A stretch of 64,000 nt of DNA from positions 46,449,212-46,513,211 of the forward strand of contig CM046451.1 of NCBI GenBank assembly GCA_025506515.1, in the 5' to 3' direction. Position numbers and translations under genes: made by a program. The number at the start of each line of letters is the position of its first letter. Position 1 is the first letter of the stretch. This DNA is from Flaveria trinervia. Its lineage: Eukaryota > Streptophyta > Magnoliopsida > Asterales > Asteraceae. The notes under the pieces were generated by a model. That model was not told where the DNA came from and ran no database searches. It saw nothing but the letters and a program-made list of their open reading frames with translations. This document shows positions 33,160 to 44,498 of the stretch, piece by piece.

Positions 33160-33365
33160 ACTTGAGACAATCAATCATTTGTCATGTTGCAATCGGTTTT
33201 AAAAAACACATTCTTACCCAAAGATGAACAACTTCAAGAAATATGGATGATATCATGATGATTTCTTCTCCTTGGAGTTGGATTTTTTCAATTTCTTGCA
33301 CCAAACTCACTATGGGATCATTGAAATCAGTTTTGATGCTTGAAACAATCTTGAATGATAAAACT
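33160..33365 (+). repeat. 205-bp direct repeat, right copy
   Basis: Matches 32022-32226. The original sequence continues after it (GGAAGTGGTTAGGG). Confidence 0.9.
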
Positions 33366-34181
33366 TTGGAAGTGGTTAGGGTCTGGTGATGGTGGTTTGG
33401 CTAAATGGTAGAGAGAAGGGAGAGGAGAGTGTTCTCGTGAGAGAATGGTGTGTTTAGGTGAAATAAATTTGTGAGAGAATGGTGTGTTTAGGTGAAATGA
33501 ATTAGTGAGAGAATGGGTGTTTAGGTGAAATGAATGAGTGGTAAGGGTGGAGTGTAGTGTTAGTTAATGTAGAAATAATTAATTATAATTAGATTAATCT
33601 AATCACAAATTAAGTCAAGAAGTGAGATGCCACCCAATGTAAGGCGGGTGTCGGTCTCGTTAAATATGTTGTAAATATTTTAAATGTTCGGGTTTTTTAC
33701 GTGAATACTTTATATAAAATAAACATATTAATTTAAGGTTTTCTAAGGTTTCACAACATTAAAAATAATGACCAATAGTGAAAATAATAATATTTACATG
33801 GTTTAACACAGCATGCAACAGACTGTATATTACATCAATGCAATATTTAAATAGTCTTATTTTTATGCGATCAAAGTTAACAATATTCCATTATTATTTT
33901 TGATGAATAATAATATTTTTACTTAAGATACCTTAATTTATAAAAATCAAAATATATTTACTAGATTTAATTAACCAAATTGTCACCATTGCTCGCTAAA
34001 AACTTTTATCGCAACACGACGCTGTAATTTTTAAAACTACCAATTTTAAAATGTATGCACAAATGGGCTTTGCTAGACCATAGATGAACTTAATTATCAA
34101 AATTAAGTCTTATAATGCTTTAATTAACTTACCACATTTTATTCACGTACGTAAATTAACCTAGAAACACGGGATGTCACA
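33366..34181 (-). repeat. GypH LTR, part adjoining pol
   Basis: In element sense the LTR starts at 34181 with TGTGACATCCCGTGTTT. The next bases on the plus strand (gtctcccct) are its polypurine tract in reverse. The far end of the LTR was not found; the AT-rich DNA to the left, on both sides of the captured gag fragment, probably belongs to it. It contains the 34-bp tandem repeat listed separately. Confidence 0.65.
33437..33536 (+). repeat. Tandem repeat, 34-bp unit, three copies
   Basis: Units start at 33437, 33471 and 33505. The core is GTGAGAGAATGGTGTGTTTA. The third unit has a small deletion. Confidence 0.88.
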
Positions 34182-34600
34182 GTCTCCCCTCGTTTAGGAA
34201 ATTTCATCCCGAAGTTTAAGCTGTAGCTCCAGATTCTGATCTAGACAAAAAGAGGAGAGGGTATTTGCGAGTGAACTCGGGACCACGCTTAGAATTCCAC
34301 CTGACCTTCACCAACTTAACCCGACTCCTTCTAAGTTTCTGAACTCTCTAGTCCATAATTTTGACCGGTTCTTTAGTGAAATTCAGTTTGTCATCAATAC
34401 AAAATTCTCTAGGTTGAACAACCCCAAAGCTTCGTTAGCAAGGCACTTCTTCATATTGGATACATGGAACACATCATGTACTCCAGTAAGCTCACAAGGT
34501 AACTTAAGTTGATATGCAACAGGTCCAACTCACTCCACTATCTAAAATGTTCCTATAACGAGGGCTAAGCTTTCCTTGCATCCAAACTGAACTGAAGATC
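34182..34600 (-). pseudogene. GypH pol remnant: C-terminal end of Gypsy integrase
   Basis: In reverse sense it encodes fragments of the integrase C-terminal region of Tekay/Del-like chromoviruses: VAYQLKLPCELTGV near 34500, FHVSNMKKCLANEA near 34440, FCIDDKLNFTKEPVKIMD near 34370-34410, and VKLVKVRWNSKRGPEFTR near 34270-34320. The end LLFLSRSESGATA runs to the polypurine tract. The frame is broken at least twice. Everything upstream in the element is missing; at 34600-34699 I recognise nothing before the GypE LTR. Confidence 0.72.
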
Positions 34601-34812
34601 ATGTATAGGTTGGACTCACCTTAGTTTAGATTGTTTACTTTTGCTTGTAGTAGGTCTTTTGTTAATTTCCTTTTGTATGTAATTAGATTTATGTAGTTTT
34701 GTCTAACACCCGGTTATTTATTTATTTTTGAAGTCGACGAAAGAATAAAATAAATAAAGTCCAAAGTCGAGGGACCAAACTCGCCAACGAGAGAAAGTTG
34801 GGGAAATAGGAG

Positions 34813-34820
34813 TATTTAAG
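34813..34820 (+). promoter_or_regulatory. TATA-like box in GypE 5' LTR
   Basis: TATTTAAG, conserved at 41738-41745 in the 3' LTR. CT-rich sequence (taccctctccccacactcac) follows about 20 nt on and may contain the transcription start. Confidence 0.55.
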
Positions 34821-35329
34821 GGAGAGGGCAACCCTTACCCTCTCCCCACACTCACATCTCAGCCAAAAGAAAGAGAAGAAGAGAGAAAGGAAGAAAAGAG
34901 GGAAAAAGTGTTGGTTCGGGTTGGTTCGAGTAGACAAAGTTGTTGAGAAGCGAGTCAAATTGAAGCTCTACTCGTTGGGGTCGCTTGTGTGAGTTCTAGG
35001 ACCCCTCTTTTAGACATTTTGAATGATTTTGGGGCTGGAACACATCTATAATCCAGTTTTCGAGTATGTGTATGTTTGACCCATATGGGTGTATGTATGT
35101 GTGTGTATGATGCGTTTGAGCCGTTTGTGAGCTTGTGTGTGCTTGAATGGGGTTGTGGTATGCATCCCTAAGGATTAGGATGGTCGATTTGGGCTTAGAA
35201 TGGGTTTAGATGAGTTTGGAAGCTGAAAACCCTCGGCTGCAGTCGGCATGAACTGCATTCTGCATCAGCTAGGGCTAGGCGACTAAACTGGAGACCGAAT
35301 GGAGGCCATACGACCGAATAGGGTGCGAT

Positions 35330-35575
35330 TGGGGTCCATTCGCACGATTGAAGGCCCAGCCGCATGGAGGTCATGCGATTGAAGGGCCAGTCGCAAGGAG
35401 GTCATGCGATTGAAGGTCGAGTCACATAATTGCTCAATAGTATTAGTCCCATTCGCATGAGGTCCATCTGCATTAGTCCACTCGCACGATTGGGTTTTCA
35501 TTTGCATGAGTGTTCATCCGCATTGGTACATTGGCATGATGTACAGTCGCATGGAGGCCATGCGACTGAAGGGTG
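35330..35575 (+). repeat. Hairpin minisatellite in GypE 5' LTR
   Basis: Repeated units with CAGTCGCATGGAGG and TCATGCGATTGAAGG. The last unit is a perfect hairpin at 35544-35568: CAGTCGCATGG, loop AGG, CCATGCGACTG. The earlier units fold the same way with G-U pairs and a mismatch or two. The interval also has dispersed ATTCGCA(T/C)GA phrases. The 3' LTR equivalent is at about 42255-42540. Confidence 0.8.
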
Positions 35576-36649
35576 TCTATACGCCCGAATAGGGCTGTTG
35601 CACCCGAGGAGAAGTGTAGTTTAACTTCTGACTTGGGGGGAAAGCGCAAATGTAAGTTTTGATGTAAGGGTTCCCGTAAGTTCATGTAAGGTGACGATTG
35701 AGGCCTTAGAGAGCATGTAAGGCATGATGATGATGATGTTACATGTTTATGCATGATGCATGTTATGTATGTATGATGTTACCCTGTATGATGCGATGGT
35801 TGTGCATGCTGATGTTCCTTATTATGATGTATATTTACCTTTCCTGTGGCTTTACGTGTTATGATAATGAATGAAATGAAGTTTTATGTAATGTAAAGTG
35901 GAAGATAATGAAAAGTGGAACTTGATGAATGCATGCATTAATGAATGATGAAAGTAATGAAAGTCTTGCAAGTATTAGATATCGGCACACGCCATTAAAG
36001 GTGTTAGCCCAATGGTGTGCTGGTTCGCTACCCCGGGAGGATGCACATCGAGGTCCTTCTATGTGATCGACCATTTATATAGAACCTCTACCGCTTATCT
36101 CTAGTATTGTGGCACCATGTTTAGCTGTATCTTATAGACTTCGGCCCAGTAGCTAAATAGTTCGGGGTGTAGCATATGGCATTGGTACGGAAGATATCTG
36201 ATGCGCAAGAAAAGATATAAAGACGAATGAACGAACTAAGAAGATAATAAAACTATCATCTATGTGTACGTATGATGTATGATCGCATGAAAGAAAAGAA
36301 CGGTTTTTAATGAAAGTAAAGTATGTTTTATTTATAAAACTAGAACTTACTCAGCAACGCTGACTTTGATGTGTTTCCATTTGGCAAGTAATGGTTGCTG
36401 AGGATGGCATGAGGTGGCTACTCAACTCTTTTGGGGTGGCATCCATTTATTTAATGCTTTTATGATATAATGCAACAATGTATTTTGTAACTGATTGACA
36501 ATGTATTATTTGAAAAAAGTTTTTATAAGGAAATGTGATGTCATTTTAAAATGTTTCCGCTGCAACCTTTTGTAAGACAAATGTAAATGTATGTTTTATG
36601 TGCGATGAGAAACCAACTGTAAGCGTCCCGGGTACGGAGCCTTACAAGT

Positions 36650-36662
36650 TGGTATCAGAGCC
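36650..36662 (+). other. GypE primer-binding site (initiator Met tRNA)
   Basis: TGGTATCAGAGCC lies three nucleotides after the LTR end and is complementary to the 3' end of initiator Met tRNA. Confidence 0.9.
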
Positions 36663-36992
36663 AAAGTTTAAGTGAAATGGGTAAATTTTCAAATAAACCT
36701 TAACTTAAACTGAGAATAGGACGGAAAGGGACTGGATGCCAATCTGAGTAGCTGCTTGCCATCAGGTATTTTCGTAATGTTACCAGTTTTATGTGCGCAT
36801 GGTATGTGCTATGTGTTGTTTGTAGATTTAAATACCGATGTAGTGAGGATAGGTAATGCTTGGGATATGAAGAATAAAGTAAGTGGCTAATCATAACTAG
36901 CCACTGTAATTAGGGACTTACTATACTTGACATAAACCGGGCTGTTCCCTTGAATGACCGTGTTGGTGTTTGAATCTTTTAGTGTGCGTGTG

Positions 36993-38310
36993 ATGGCTAG
37001 TGGTAGATCTTCGAAAGCTTCACGTGGTGGAGGTCACGGTGCTGAACCGCGACCCAAGAGAGGAGACCTAGATTTGAAAAGGTGGTTCTTGAAGAACTCG
37101 AGACCCCTCATCCAGAGGGTGGTGATAAGAGTGCAAACCTGAGAGCCTAAGTAAAGGAGGCTGTGGTGGAAGAAGTTAATCAGGTCATACAGATGATCCT
37201 ACCGTCTGTGGTGACCGAAGTGGTCAAGGCAGTAAGAGAAGTGGAAAGAAAGGAGAGGAATAGGTCCTCGGGAGGACGGGAACAACCAGAGCCTGAAACG
37301 GTTCCATCTGATGACGAAGAGGAAGCAGAAGAGCCTGTTCTGGAGACAACACGAGGCTGTAACTATGGGGCGTTTATGAGATGCAAGCCCCCTACCTTCG
37401 ATGGTAACGGCACTGCTGCTGCCGCTCACCGGTGGGTGAGGTAAATGGAGGCTTTTTTTGATATCAGCGTGTGCCGGGAGGACCAGAAGGTGTAGTTTGC
37501 TACCCACTCGTTTATGGACTCGAATCTGTGTTGGTGGGACAATATTGTCAAAGCTGAGGGTAGCCGGGTGATAGGAAGGATCAGGTGGGAGGAGTTGAAA
37601 AAGATGATGATTGAGGAATTCTGCCCTCATAAGGAGATGGATAAGATAGACAGAGAGTTCTTGTAGCAGGAGGAGGGAACCATGACACACCAGCAGTACA
37701 CCACCAAATTCAATGAAATGGCACGGCTCATGCCAGATCAGGTGACACCTCTATCTCGAAAGATCAAGAGGTACATTCAGGGCTTACCGGTGGATGTTCG
37801 CAGGCATATGATCGCCGCCTGACCAAGCACGTTTAGGTCGGTGGTCGATTTGGTAGGGAGGCTATATGATGAGCGGGAGGTGGTGGTGACTAAAGCGAAC
37901 AAGAAGGGTGGTGGTGATCGGAACTGGAATGGGAAAAGGTTTGGTCGGGGTGATGCCTCGACGGGTAACAAAAAGGCATGGGTGGATGACCACAGTGGGG
38001 CCACCTCGAGTGCGGGGTCAAAGAGGTGTAGCAAGTGTGGAAGAGAGCATGCGGGAGAGTGTAGAATGGGATTGAATATGTTCTTCAAATGTGGGAAGAT
38101 GGGGCACATCGCAAAGGATTGCCTTGCGGGGAAATGTTTTAACTATGGGGAAAGTGGTCATATGAGTAAAGATTGTAAGAAGCCAAGGGTTGAGGGTTTC
38201 GGGGCGAAGAAGACGGGGAGTGAAGGACCAAGGGGAAGTGCCAGGGCATTCACTATGACACAAGAGGAAGCTAGGACGGACCCTGATGTTGTGTCTGGTA
38301 CGTTTCTAGT
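36993..38310 (+). pseudogene. GypE gag with three damaged zinc knuckles
   Basis: The start is ATG 36993 (MASGRSSKASRG), about 330 nt after the primer-binding site. A 1-nt deletion near 37062 breaks the frame compared with the captured copy at 32227-33159. Capsid motifs CKPPTFDGNG, WEELKKMMIEEFCP and HQQYTTKFNEMARL are at 37.38-37.73 kb. Stops at 37442 (GAA to TAA), 37493 and 37665 (CAG to TAG) lie in it. Three knuckles follow at 38.03-38.18 kb. The first is KRCSKCGREHAGEC. In the second the first Cys is Phe (FFKCGKMGHIAKDC). In the third the second Cys is Tyr (CFNYGESGHMSKDC). So only one knuckle retains all its Cys and His residues. Confidence 0.85.
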
Positions 38311-41300
38311 AAACCAAACTTTAGCTTCTGTGTTATTTGATTCGAAAAGTTTTATTTCAGAAGCTTTCTGTGCTAAGCAGCTATTAGTAGTAGACGTGTT
38401 GATGCGCCCTTTGATGTAGAAACTGCCATAGGTAAGTCTACCAGGATTTTTGAGATGATAAAGAACTGTGATGTGGAGCTAGAAGGTCATAAGTTTCCTG
38501 CTAGACCATTTATGATGAACTTAGGTGGTTTCGATTTGGTTTTTGGGATGCATTGGTTGACAGACTTCGAGGTGAACATTGTGTGTCGCAAGAAGATGAT
38601 TCGTTTGACAGCGCCTCATGGTAGTTCAGTTACGGTTTATGATGATCGGGTTACTACAATTCCGAAGGTGATCTCAAATAGCGGTGGTGGGAAAGTGTAT
38701 GAGGCGTGGATGTAGTGCCTATTTGGCTTATGTAAAGGATGTGGATATGCCAACACCACAACTATCCAATGTTCTGGTTGTGTGTGACTTTGCAGATGTA
38801 TTCCCAGAAGACATATCAGGAGTGCCACCTGACCGTGAGATTCAATTTCAGATTGATCTGATACCAGGTGCCCAACCTGTTGCTAAAGCACCATATCGGT
38901 TAGCTCTGACAGAGATGAAAGAGTTGATGGAGCAGTTGCAACAACTGCTTGATACGGGGTTCATTAGAACGAGTATCTCTCCTTGGGGTGCTCTGGTCCT
39001 GTTCGTGAAGAAGAAAGACGGTAGTATGAGGATGTGCATTGACTACCGCGAACTAAACAAGTGGACGGTGAAGAACCAATACCCCTTACCGAGAATAGAT
39101 GATTTGTTCGATCAGCTTCAAGGTGCCAATTGGTTCTTAAGAATAGATCTTCGGTCGGGCTATCATCAGCTAAAGGTGAAAGAGCAGGATGTTCCTAAAA
39201 CACCTTTTTGCACGTGCTACGGTCACTACGAGTTCTTGTCATGTCTTTTGGTTTGACTAATGCTCCAGCTGCTTTTATGGATTTGATGAACCATGTGTGT
39301 CGGTCGATGTTGGATAAATCAGTGATTATGTTTATTGATGATATCCTGATTTATTCGAAGAGCAAGATAGAACATGCTGATCACATTCGGGAGGTTTTGG
39401 AGACGTTGAGAAAGGAGAAGTTGTATGCCAAATTCTCCAAGTGCGCATTCTAGTTTCGTGAAGTCCAGTTCTTGGGTCATGTGGTGAACCCTGATGGGAT
39501 CATGGTGGACCCGGCAAAGGTACAGGCAGTTATGCAATGGAATTCACCAAAGACGCCATCCGAGATTCGTAGTTTCTTGGGTTTGGCGGGCTACTATAGA
39601 AGATTTATCCAAGACTTTTCTAAGATTGCTTCTCCACTAACCAAGTTGACCCGAAAAGATGTGAAGTTCCTATGGGGCCAAGCTCAAGAGGAGCCGTTCG
39701 AAGAATTGAAGGCGAGGTTGACTCAAGCTCATATTCTGTCATTGCCCAAGGGAAGCGAATATCTGGTGGTTTATTATGATGCTTCCTATTTGGGGTTGGG
39801 GTGCGTGTTAATGCAAAAAGGGAAGGTTATAGCCTATGCATCTCGATAGTTGAAGGTTCATGAGGTCAATTATCCCACTCATGACTTGGAGCTAGCAACC
39901 GTGGTCTTTGCACTAAAGATTTCGAGGCACTATCTGTACGGGACGAAATGCATCATTTTCACGGACCACAAAAGCTTGAAGTATTTCTTTGAGCAGAAGG
40001 ACCTGAACATGAGGCTGAGGAGGTGGTTGGATCTCATAAAAGAGTATGATTGCGAGATCCACTATCATTCGGGCAAAACCAACGTGGTCGCGCATGCCCT
40101 TAGCCGAAAAGAGAGACCCGGGCCGATTCGGGTGAAAGCTTACCAGTTGATCATGACCTCCGATGTATTGAAGCAAGTCAAGGAGTTTCAAGATGAAGCA
40201 TTGAAAGAAGATCTTAACTCTAAACGAATGAGAGGTTTGGTCGCAGAGTTGGGTGAAAACACACACGGTGTTAGAACCTGGTTCGGTCGTGTGTGGATTC
40301 CTTGTTTTAGGTATCTACGGGTGAAGATCATGGATGAAGCTCACAAGACTCGATACTCTATTCACCCCGGTGCCACGAAAATGTACCAAGAAATGAAGAA
40401 GAATTATTGGTGGCCGGGTATGAAGCGCGATGTAGTGGAGTATGTGAGTAAATACGTTACTTATCTACAGGTGAAGGCCGAGCATCAAAAGCCGTATGGG
40501 AGGATCCAACCTTTGGATATACTGGAATGGAAGGGGGAGCACATCACCATGGATTTCACTACGAAGCTGCCGCGTACTCCGAAAGGGTATGATGCTATAT
40601 GGGTGATTGTGGAACGTCTGACGAAGAGTGCTCACTTCCTACCGATCCGCGAGACATACTCATCTGAGAGGTTGGCTGACCTGTTCATCAAGGAAATTGT
40701 AACTTGTCATGGTATGCTGGTGTCTATTGTATCTGATCGTGACACTCGGTTTACATCCAAATTCTAGAAGAAATTCCACGACGCCATGGGGACGAGGTTA
40801 CATATTAGCATGGCTTATCATCCCCAAACTGATGGTCAATCAGAGAGGACCATTCAGACATTGGAAGACATGCTTCGGGCATGTGTGATTAATTTTGGGG
40901 GAAGTTGGGATGACCACCTACCGTTAGCCGAATTCTCATACAACAACAGCTATCATGCTAGCATTGGTATGCCATCAAATGAAATGCTATACGGTAGAAG
41001 ATGCAGATAACCCGTTTGTTGGGGTGACATTGGTGAGAAAGAGTTGGGAAGCGTGAGGTAATCGAGACTACATCTGAGAAGCTCGAAAAGATCAAAGCCT
41101 CCATGAAGGCACCAATGATAGACAGAAGTCGTATGCTAATAAATGATGTAGGCCGATTGAGTTCCAGGTGGGTGACCAGGTTATGTTAAAGGTCTCACCT
41201 TGGAAGGGTATCATTCTTTCCGAAAGCGGGGCAAGTTGAGCCTAAGGTATATAGGCCCTTTCCGAATCATCGCTCGAGTAGGAGAGGTGGCCTATAGATT

Positions 41301-41589
41301 GGAGTTACCAGATGAGCTAAGTGGAATTCACCCGACATTCCACGTATCTCATCTGAGGAAATACTTGGCAGATGAAGTCCTGATTGTTCCACTGGAGGAT
41401 ATCGAAGTAGATGAATGGCTCAATTACGTGGAGCAACCAGTGGCAATTATCGATCGAAAAGAGCAAAGGCTGAGAAATAAAGTGGTTCCTCTTGTGTGTG
41501 TACAGTGGAAGCACATGAAAGGATCCGAGTCAACGTGGGAAACTGAGGAAGAAATGAGGCAGCATTACCCACGTTTGTTTGAGGAATAA
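38311..41589 (+). pseudogene. GypE pol: protease, RT, RNase H, integrase
   Basis: Protease: where the GypD copies have DSGASKSFIS, GypE has DSKSFIS (about 38337-38357), an in-frame 9-nt loss removing the catalytic Gly-Ala-Ser. RT: CIDYRELNK near 39040, frameshift near 39240, FIDD catalytic motif at 39331-39342, and a TAG at a Trp codon near 39452. RNase H: VVYYDASYLGLGC near 39770, TDHKSLKYFF near 39965, and VAHALSRKE with His replacing the usual Asp. Integrase: the finger Cys pair is Tyr-Tyr (KYVTYLQVKAEH) near 40455; ITMDF, SDRDTRF and QSERTIQTLEDM are present. Stops are at 40767 (Trp to TAG) and 41010. It ends at TAA 41587-41589. Confidence 0.9.
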
Positions 41590-41612
41590 CAGGTTTCAGG
41601 GACGAAACCTAT

Positions 41613-41626
41613 TTAAGGGGTGGACT
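41613..41626 (+). other. GypE polypurine tract
   Basis: TAAGGGGTGGACTT directly precedes the 3' LTR start TGTAACACC. Confidence 0.75.
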
Positions 41627-43517
41627 TGTAACACCTGGTTATTTATTTATTTTTGAAGTCGATGAAAGAAGAAAAGAAATAAAGTCCAAAGTCGAGGTAC
41701 CAAACCCTTCAACGAGAGAAAGTTGGGGAAATGGGAGTATTTAAGAGAGAGGGCAACCCTTACCCTTTCCCCACACTCACATCTCAGCCAAAAGAAAGAG
41801 AAGAAGAGATAAAGGAAGAAAAGAGGAAAATAGTGTTGGTTCGGGTTGGTTCGAGTAGCCAAAATTGTTGAGAAGCGAGTCAAATGAAAGCTCTACTCAT
41901 TGTGGTCGCTTGTGTGAGTTCTAGGACCCCTCTTTTACACATTTTTGAATGATTTTATGGCTGGAACACATCTAAAATTGGGTTTTCGGGTATGTGTATG
42001 TTTGACCGTATGCGTGTATGTATGTGTGTGTATGATGCGTTTGAGCCTTGTTTGTGATCTTGTGTGTGCGTGAATGGTGTTGTGGTATGCATCCCTAAAG
42101 TTTAGGATGGTCGATTTGGGCTTAGAGTGGGTTAGTTGAGTTTGGAGGCCGAAAACCATCGGCTGTAGTCGGGATGAACTGCATTCTGCATCAGCTAGGG
42201 CTAGACGACCGACTGGAGACCGAATGGAGGCCATACGGCCGAATAGGTTGTGATAGGGGTCCATTCGCACGATTGAGGTCCATTCGCACGATTGAGGTCC
42301 ATTTGCACGATTGAAGGCCCAGTCGCATGGAGGTCATGCGATTGAAGGGCCAGTCGCATGGAGGTCATGCGATTGAAGGTCCGGTCGCATAAGTGCTCAT
42401 CCGTATTAGTCCCATTCGCATGAGGTCCATCCGCATTAGTCCATTCGCACGATTGGGTGTTCATTCGCATGAGTGTTCATCCGCATTGGTAGATTCGCAT
42501 GATGTTCAGTCGCATGGAGGCCATGCGACTGAAGGGTGTCCATACGCCCAAATATTGCTATTGCACCCGAGATGAAGTGTAGTTTAACTTTTGACTTTTG
42601 GTAGAAAACGCAGATGTAAGTTTTGATGTAAGGGTTCCCGTAAGTTCATGCAAGGTGACAATTGAGCCCTTAGAGAGCATGTAGGGCATGATGATGATGA
42701 TGTTACATGTTTATGCATGATGCATGTTATGTATGTATGATGTTGCCCTGTATGATGCGATGGGTGTGCATGCTGATGTTCCTTATTGTGATGTATATTT
42801 ACCTTTCCTGTGCCTTTACGTGATATGATAATGAATTAAATGAAGTATTACGTAACATAAAGTGGAAGATAATGAAAAGCGGAACTTGATGAATGCATGC
42901 ATTAATGAATGATGAAAGTAATGAAAGTCTTGCAAGTATTAGATATCAGGACACGCCATTAAAGGTGTTAGCCCAACGGTGTGCGGGTTTGCTACCCCGG
43001 GAGGATGCACATCGGGGTCCTTCTATGTGATCGACCATTTATATAGATACCGCTTACCTCTAGTACTGTGGCACCATGTTTAGCTGTCTATTTATAGACT
43101 TCGGCCTAGTAGCTAAATAGTTTGGGATGTAGCATATGGTATTGGTACGAAAGATATCTGATGCGCAAGAAAAGATATAAAGATGAATGAACGAACGAAG
43201 AAGATAATATAACTATTATCTATGTGTACGTATGATGTATGATCGCATGAAAGAAAAGAACGGTTTTTAACGAAAGTAAAGTATGTTTTATTTATAAAAC
43301 GAGAACTCACTTAGCAACACTGACTTTGATGTATTTCCATTTATTTAATGCTTTTGTGATATAATGCAACAATGTATTTTGTAACCGATTGACGATGTAT
43401 TGTTTGGCAAAAGTTTTTATAAGGAAATGTAATGTCATTTTTGATTGTTTCCGCTGCAACCGTTTGTAAGACAAATGTAAATATATGATTTATGTGCGAT
43501 GATAAACCAACTGTAAG
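41627..43517 (+). repeat. GypE 3' LTR, last 23 nt missing
   Basis: It aligns with the 5' LTR from TGTAACACC to CCAACTGTAAG. It lacks about 68 nt near 43340, where the 5' LTR has two TCCATTT repeats, a typical slippage deletion. The final segment ending CCTTACA is absent; CopG starts there. The hairpin minisatellite is at about 42255-42540, with the perfect hairpin at 42507-42531. Confidence 0.88.
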
Positions 43518-43901
43518 TCATAGTCAGCTGATTAGTTCGCTCGGCGAAACTTTTGTTTCTGACGGGCGAAACTACAGTTTCGACAGAACAATTTCGTATA
43601 CAGTGAAACTGTCTGCGAAACTAAGACTGCTATATATAGTTTTTGATCATTATCATTGTAGTTAAGCTTGCAAAACCCTAATCGTTGATCCTTGTTGAAA
43701 GTTACCATTTCTAAGGAGTTATTACAAAGAAATATCATTGTGCTTTGTTGTTATTGAATGTTATGATCTTCATTGTTTTATTATTGAATGAGTTGTTATT
43801 GTGTTCAATCTTCATTGTTCATCTCGTTTAGTTTGTGTGTTTGATATTGAATGATTTTTCATTTCATTTGTACTGTAATACGATCAAATGGACCAACAAT
43901 A

Positions 43902-43913
43902 TGGTATCAGAGC
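43902..43913 (+). other. CopG primer-binding site (initiator Met tRNA)
   Basis: TGGTATCAGAGC, followed by TTTAGTGCTC, three nucleotides after the LTR end ACCAACA. Confidence 0.82.
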
Positions 43914-44498
43914 TTTAGTGCTCATGATTTGTTGAGTTTTTGGTTGTTTTAGTTCAATATTAAGTTTCCATCAATTTTCGGTTCAAAATAGTGTGTATTT
44001 GACAGGAAAATTGATTGAGTTTTGCTGGTTATTGATTAGGGAAGCTCTATTAATCATCAGATCTCAAATTCATTGAGTTTTTGATGATTTTAGATTGATT
44101 TTGTGTTGAAAAAGGGTTCAAGGTTCAACCAGCGAAACTAGTGTTCTTTCAGTGAAACTATTGAAATTGTTTCTTGTAGTTCTACAAAACTAGGCTCTTT
44201 GAACGAAAGTTAACCAGTGCTTGTGAAGGTTTAGCAAGTGAAATTGCTGCAGAAAGTAATTTTGAACGAAAGTTCAAGCTTGTTTCGTGCGAACTTATCG
44301 ACAAAACTAAGCTATTTGTGACATTCGGCTAGCAAAAGTGCTACCGACATTGTCAGCGAAATTACACAACCCAGGGAAATTATCTTTCTCTGTGAAATTG
44401 TCTGCGAATTTGCTTTTCTTCTGCGAAAAAAAAACTACATTTTCAATGAAATTGTCTCTTCTCTTGCTGAAACTACATCAAATACCATCGAAACTACC

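Larger units (their letters stand above)
34700..36646 (+). repeat. GypE 5' LTR
   Basis: About 1.95 kb. It starts TGTCTAACACCC (the 3' LTR reads TGTAACACC) and ends CGGAGCCTTACA. A TATTTAAG box is at 34813-34820, only about 115 nt from the LTR start, leaving a long transcribed part. A hairpin-forming minisatellite lies at about 35330-35575. A block near 35980-36065 is shared with the GypD LTRs. Confidence 0.9.
34700..43517 (+). mobile_element. GypE: Ty3/Gypsy (chromovirus-like) element, nearly complete
   Basis: It has a 5' LTR, tRNA-Met primer-binding site, gag, protease, RT, RNase H, integrase, polypurine tract and 3' LTR. RT precedes integrase, the Gypsy order. The C-terminal integrase extension (VPLVCVQWKHMKGSESTWE) is chromodomain-like, which suggests the Tekay/Del group. 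The 3' LTR lacks its last 23 nt, where CopG begins. LTR copies differ noticeably and the coding region has many stops, so the insertion is old. Confidence 0.9.

Noticed and set aside
34722..34958. Minus-strand Phe/Leu-rich open frame repeated at 41647-41883
   Set aside because: It recurs only because it is in both GypE LTRs, antisense to a purine-rich leader.
36650..36662. Possible tRNA gene fragments at the TGGTATCAGAGCC sites
   Set aside because: Each sits just after an LTR end and is a primer-binding site; no cloverleaf surrounds it.
43532..43738. Minus-strand open frame of 68 codons in CopG
   Set aside because: It covers the LTR including its TATA box; no similarity recognised and no support beyond length.
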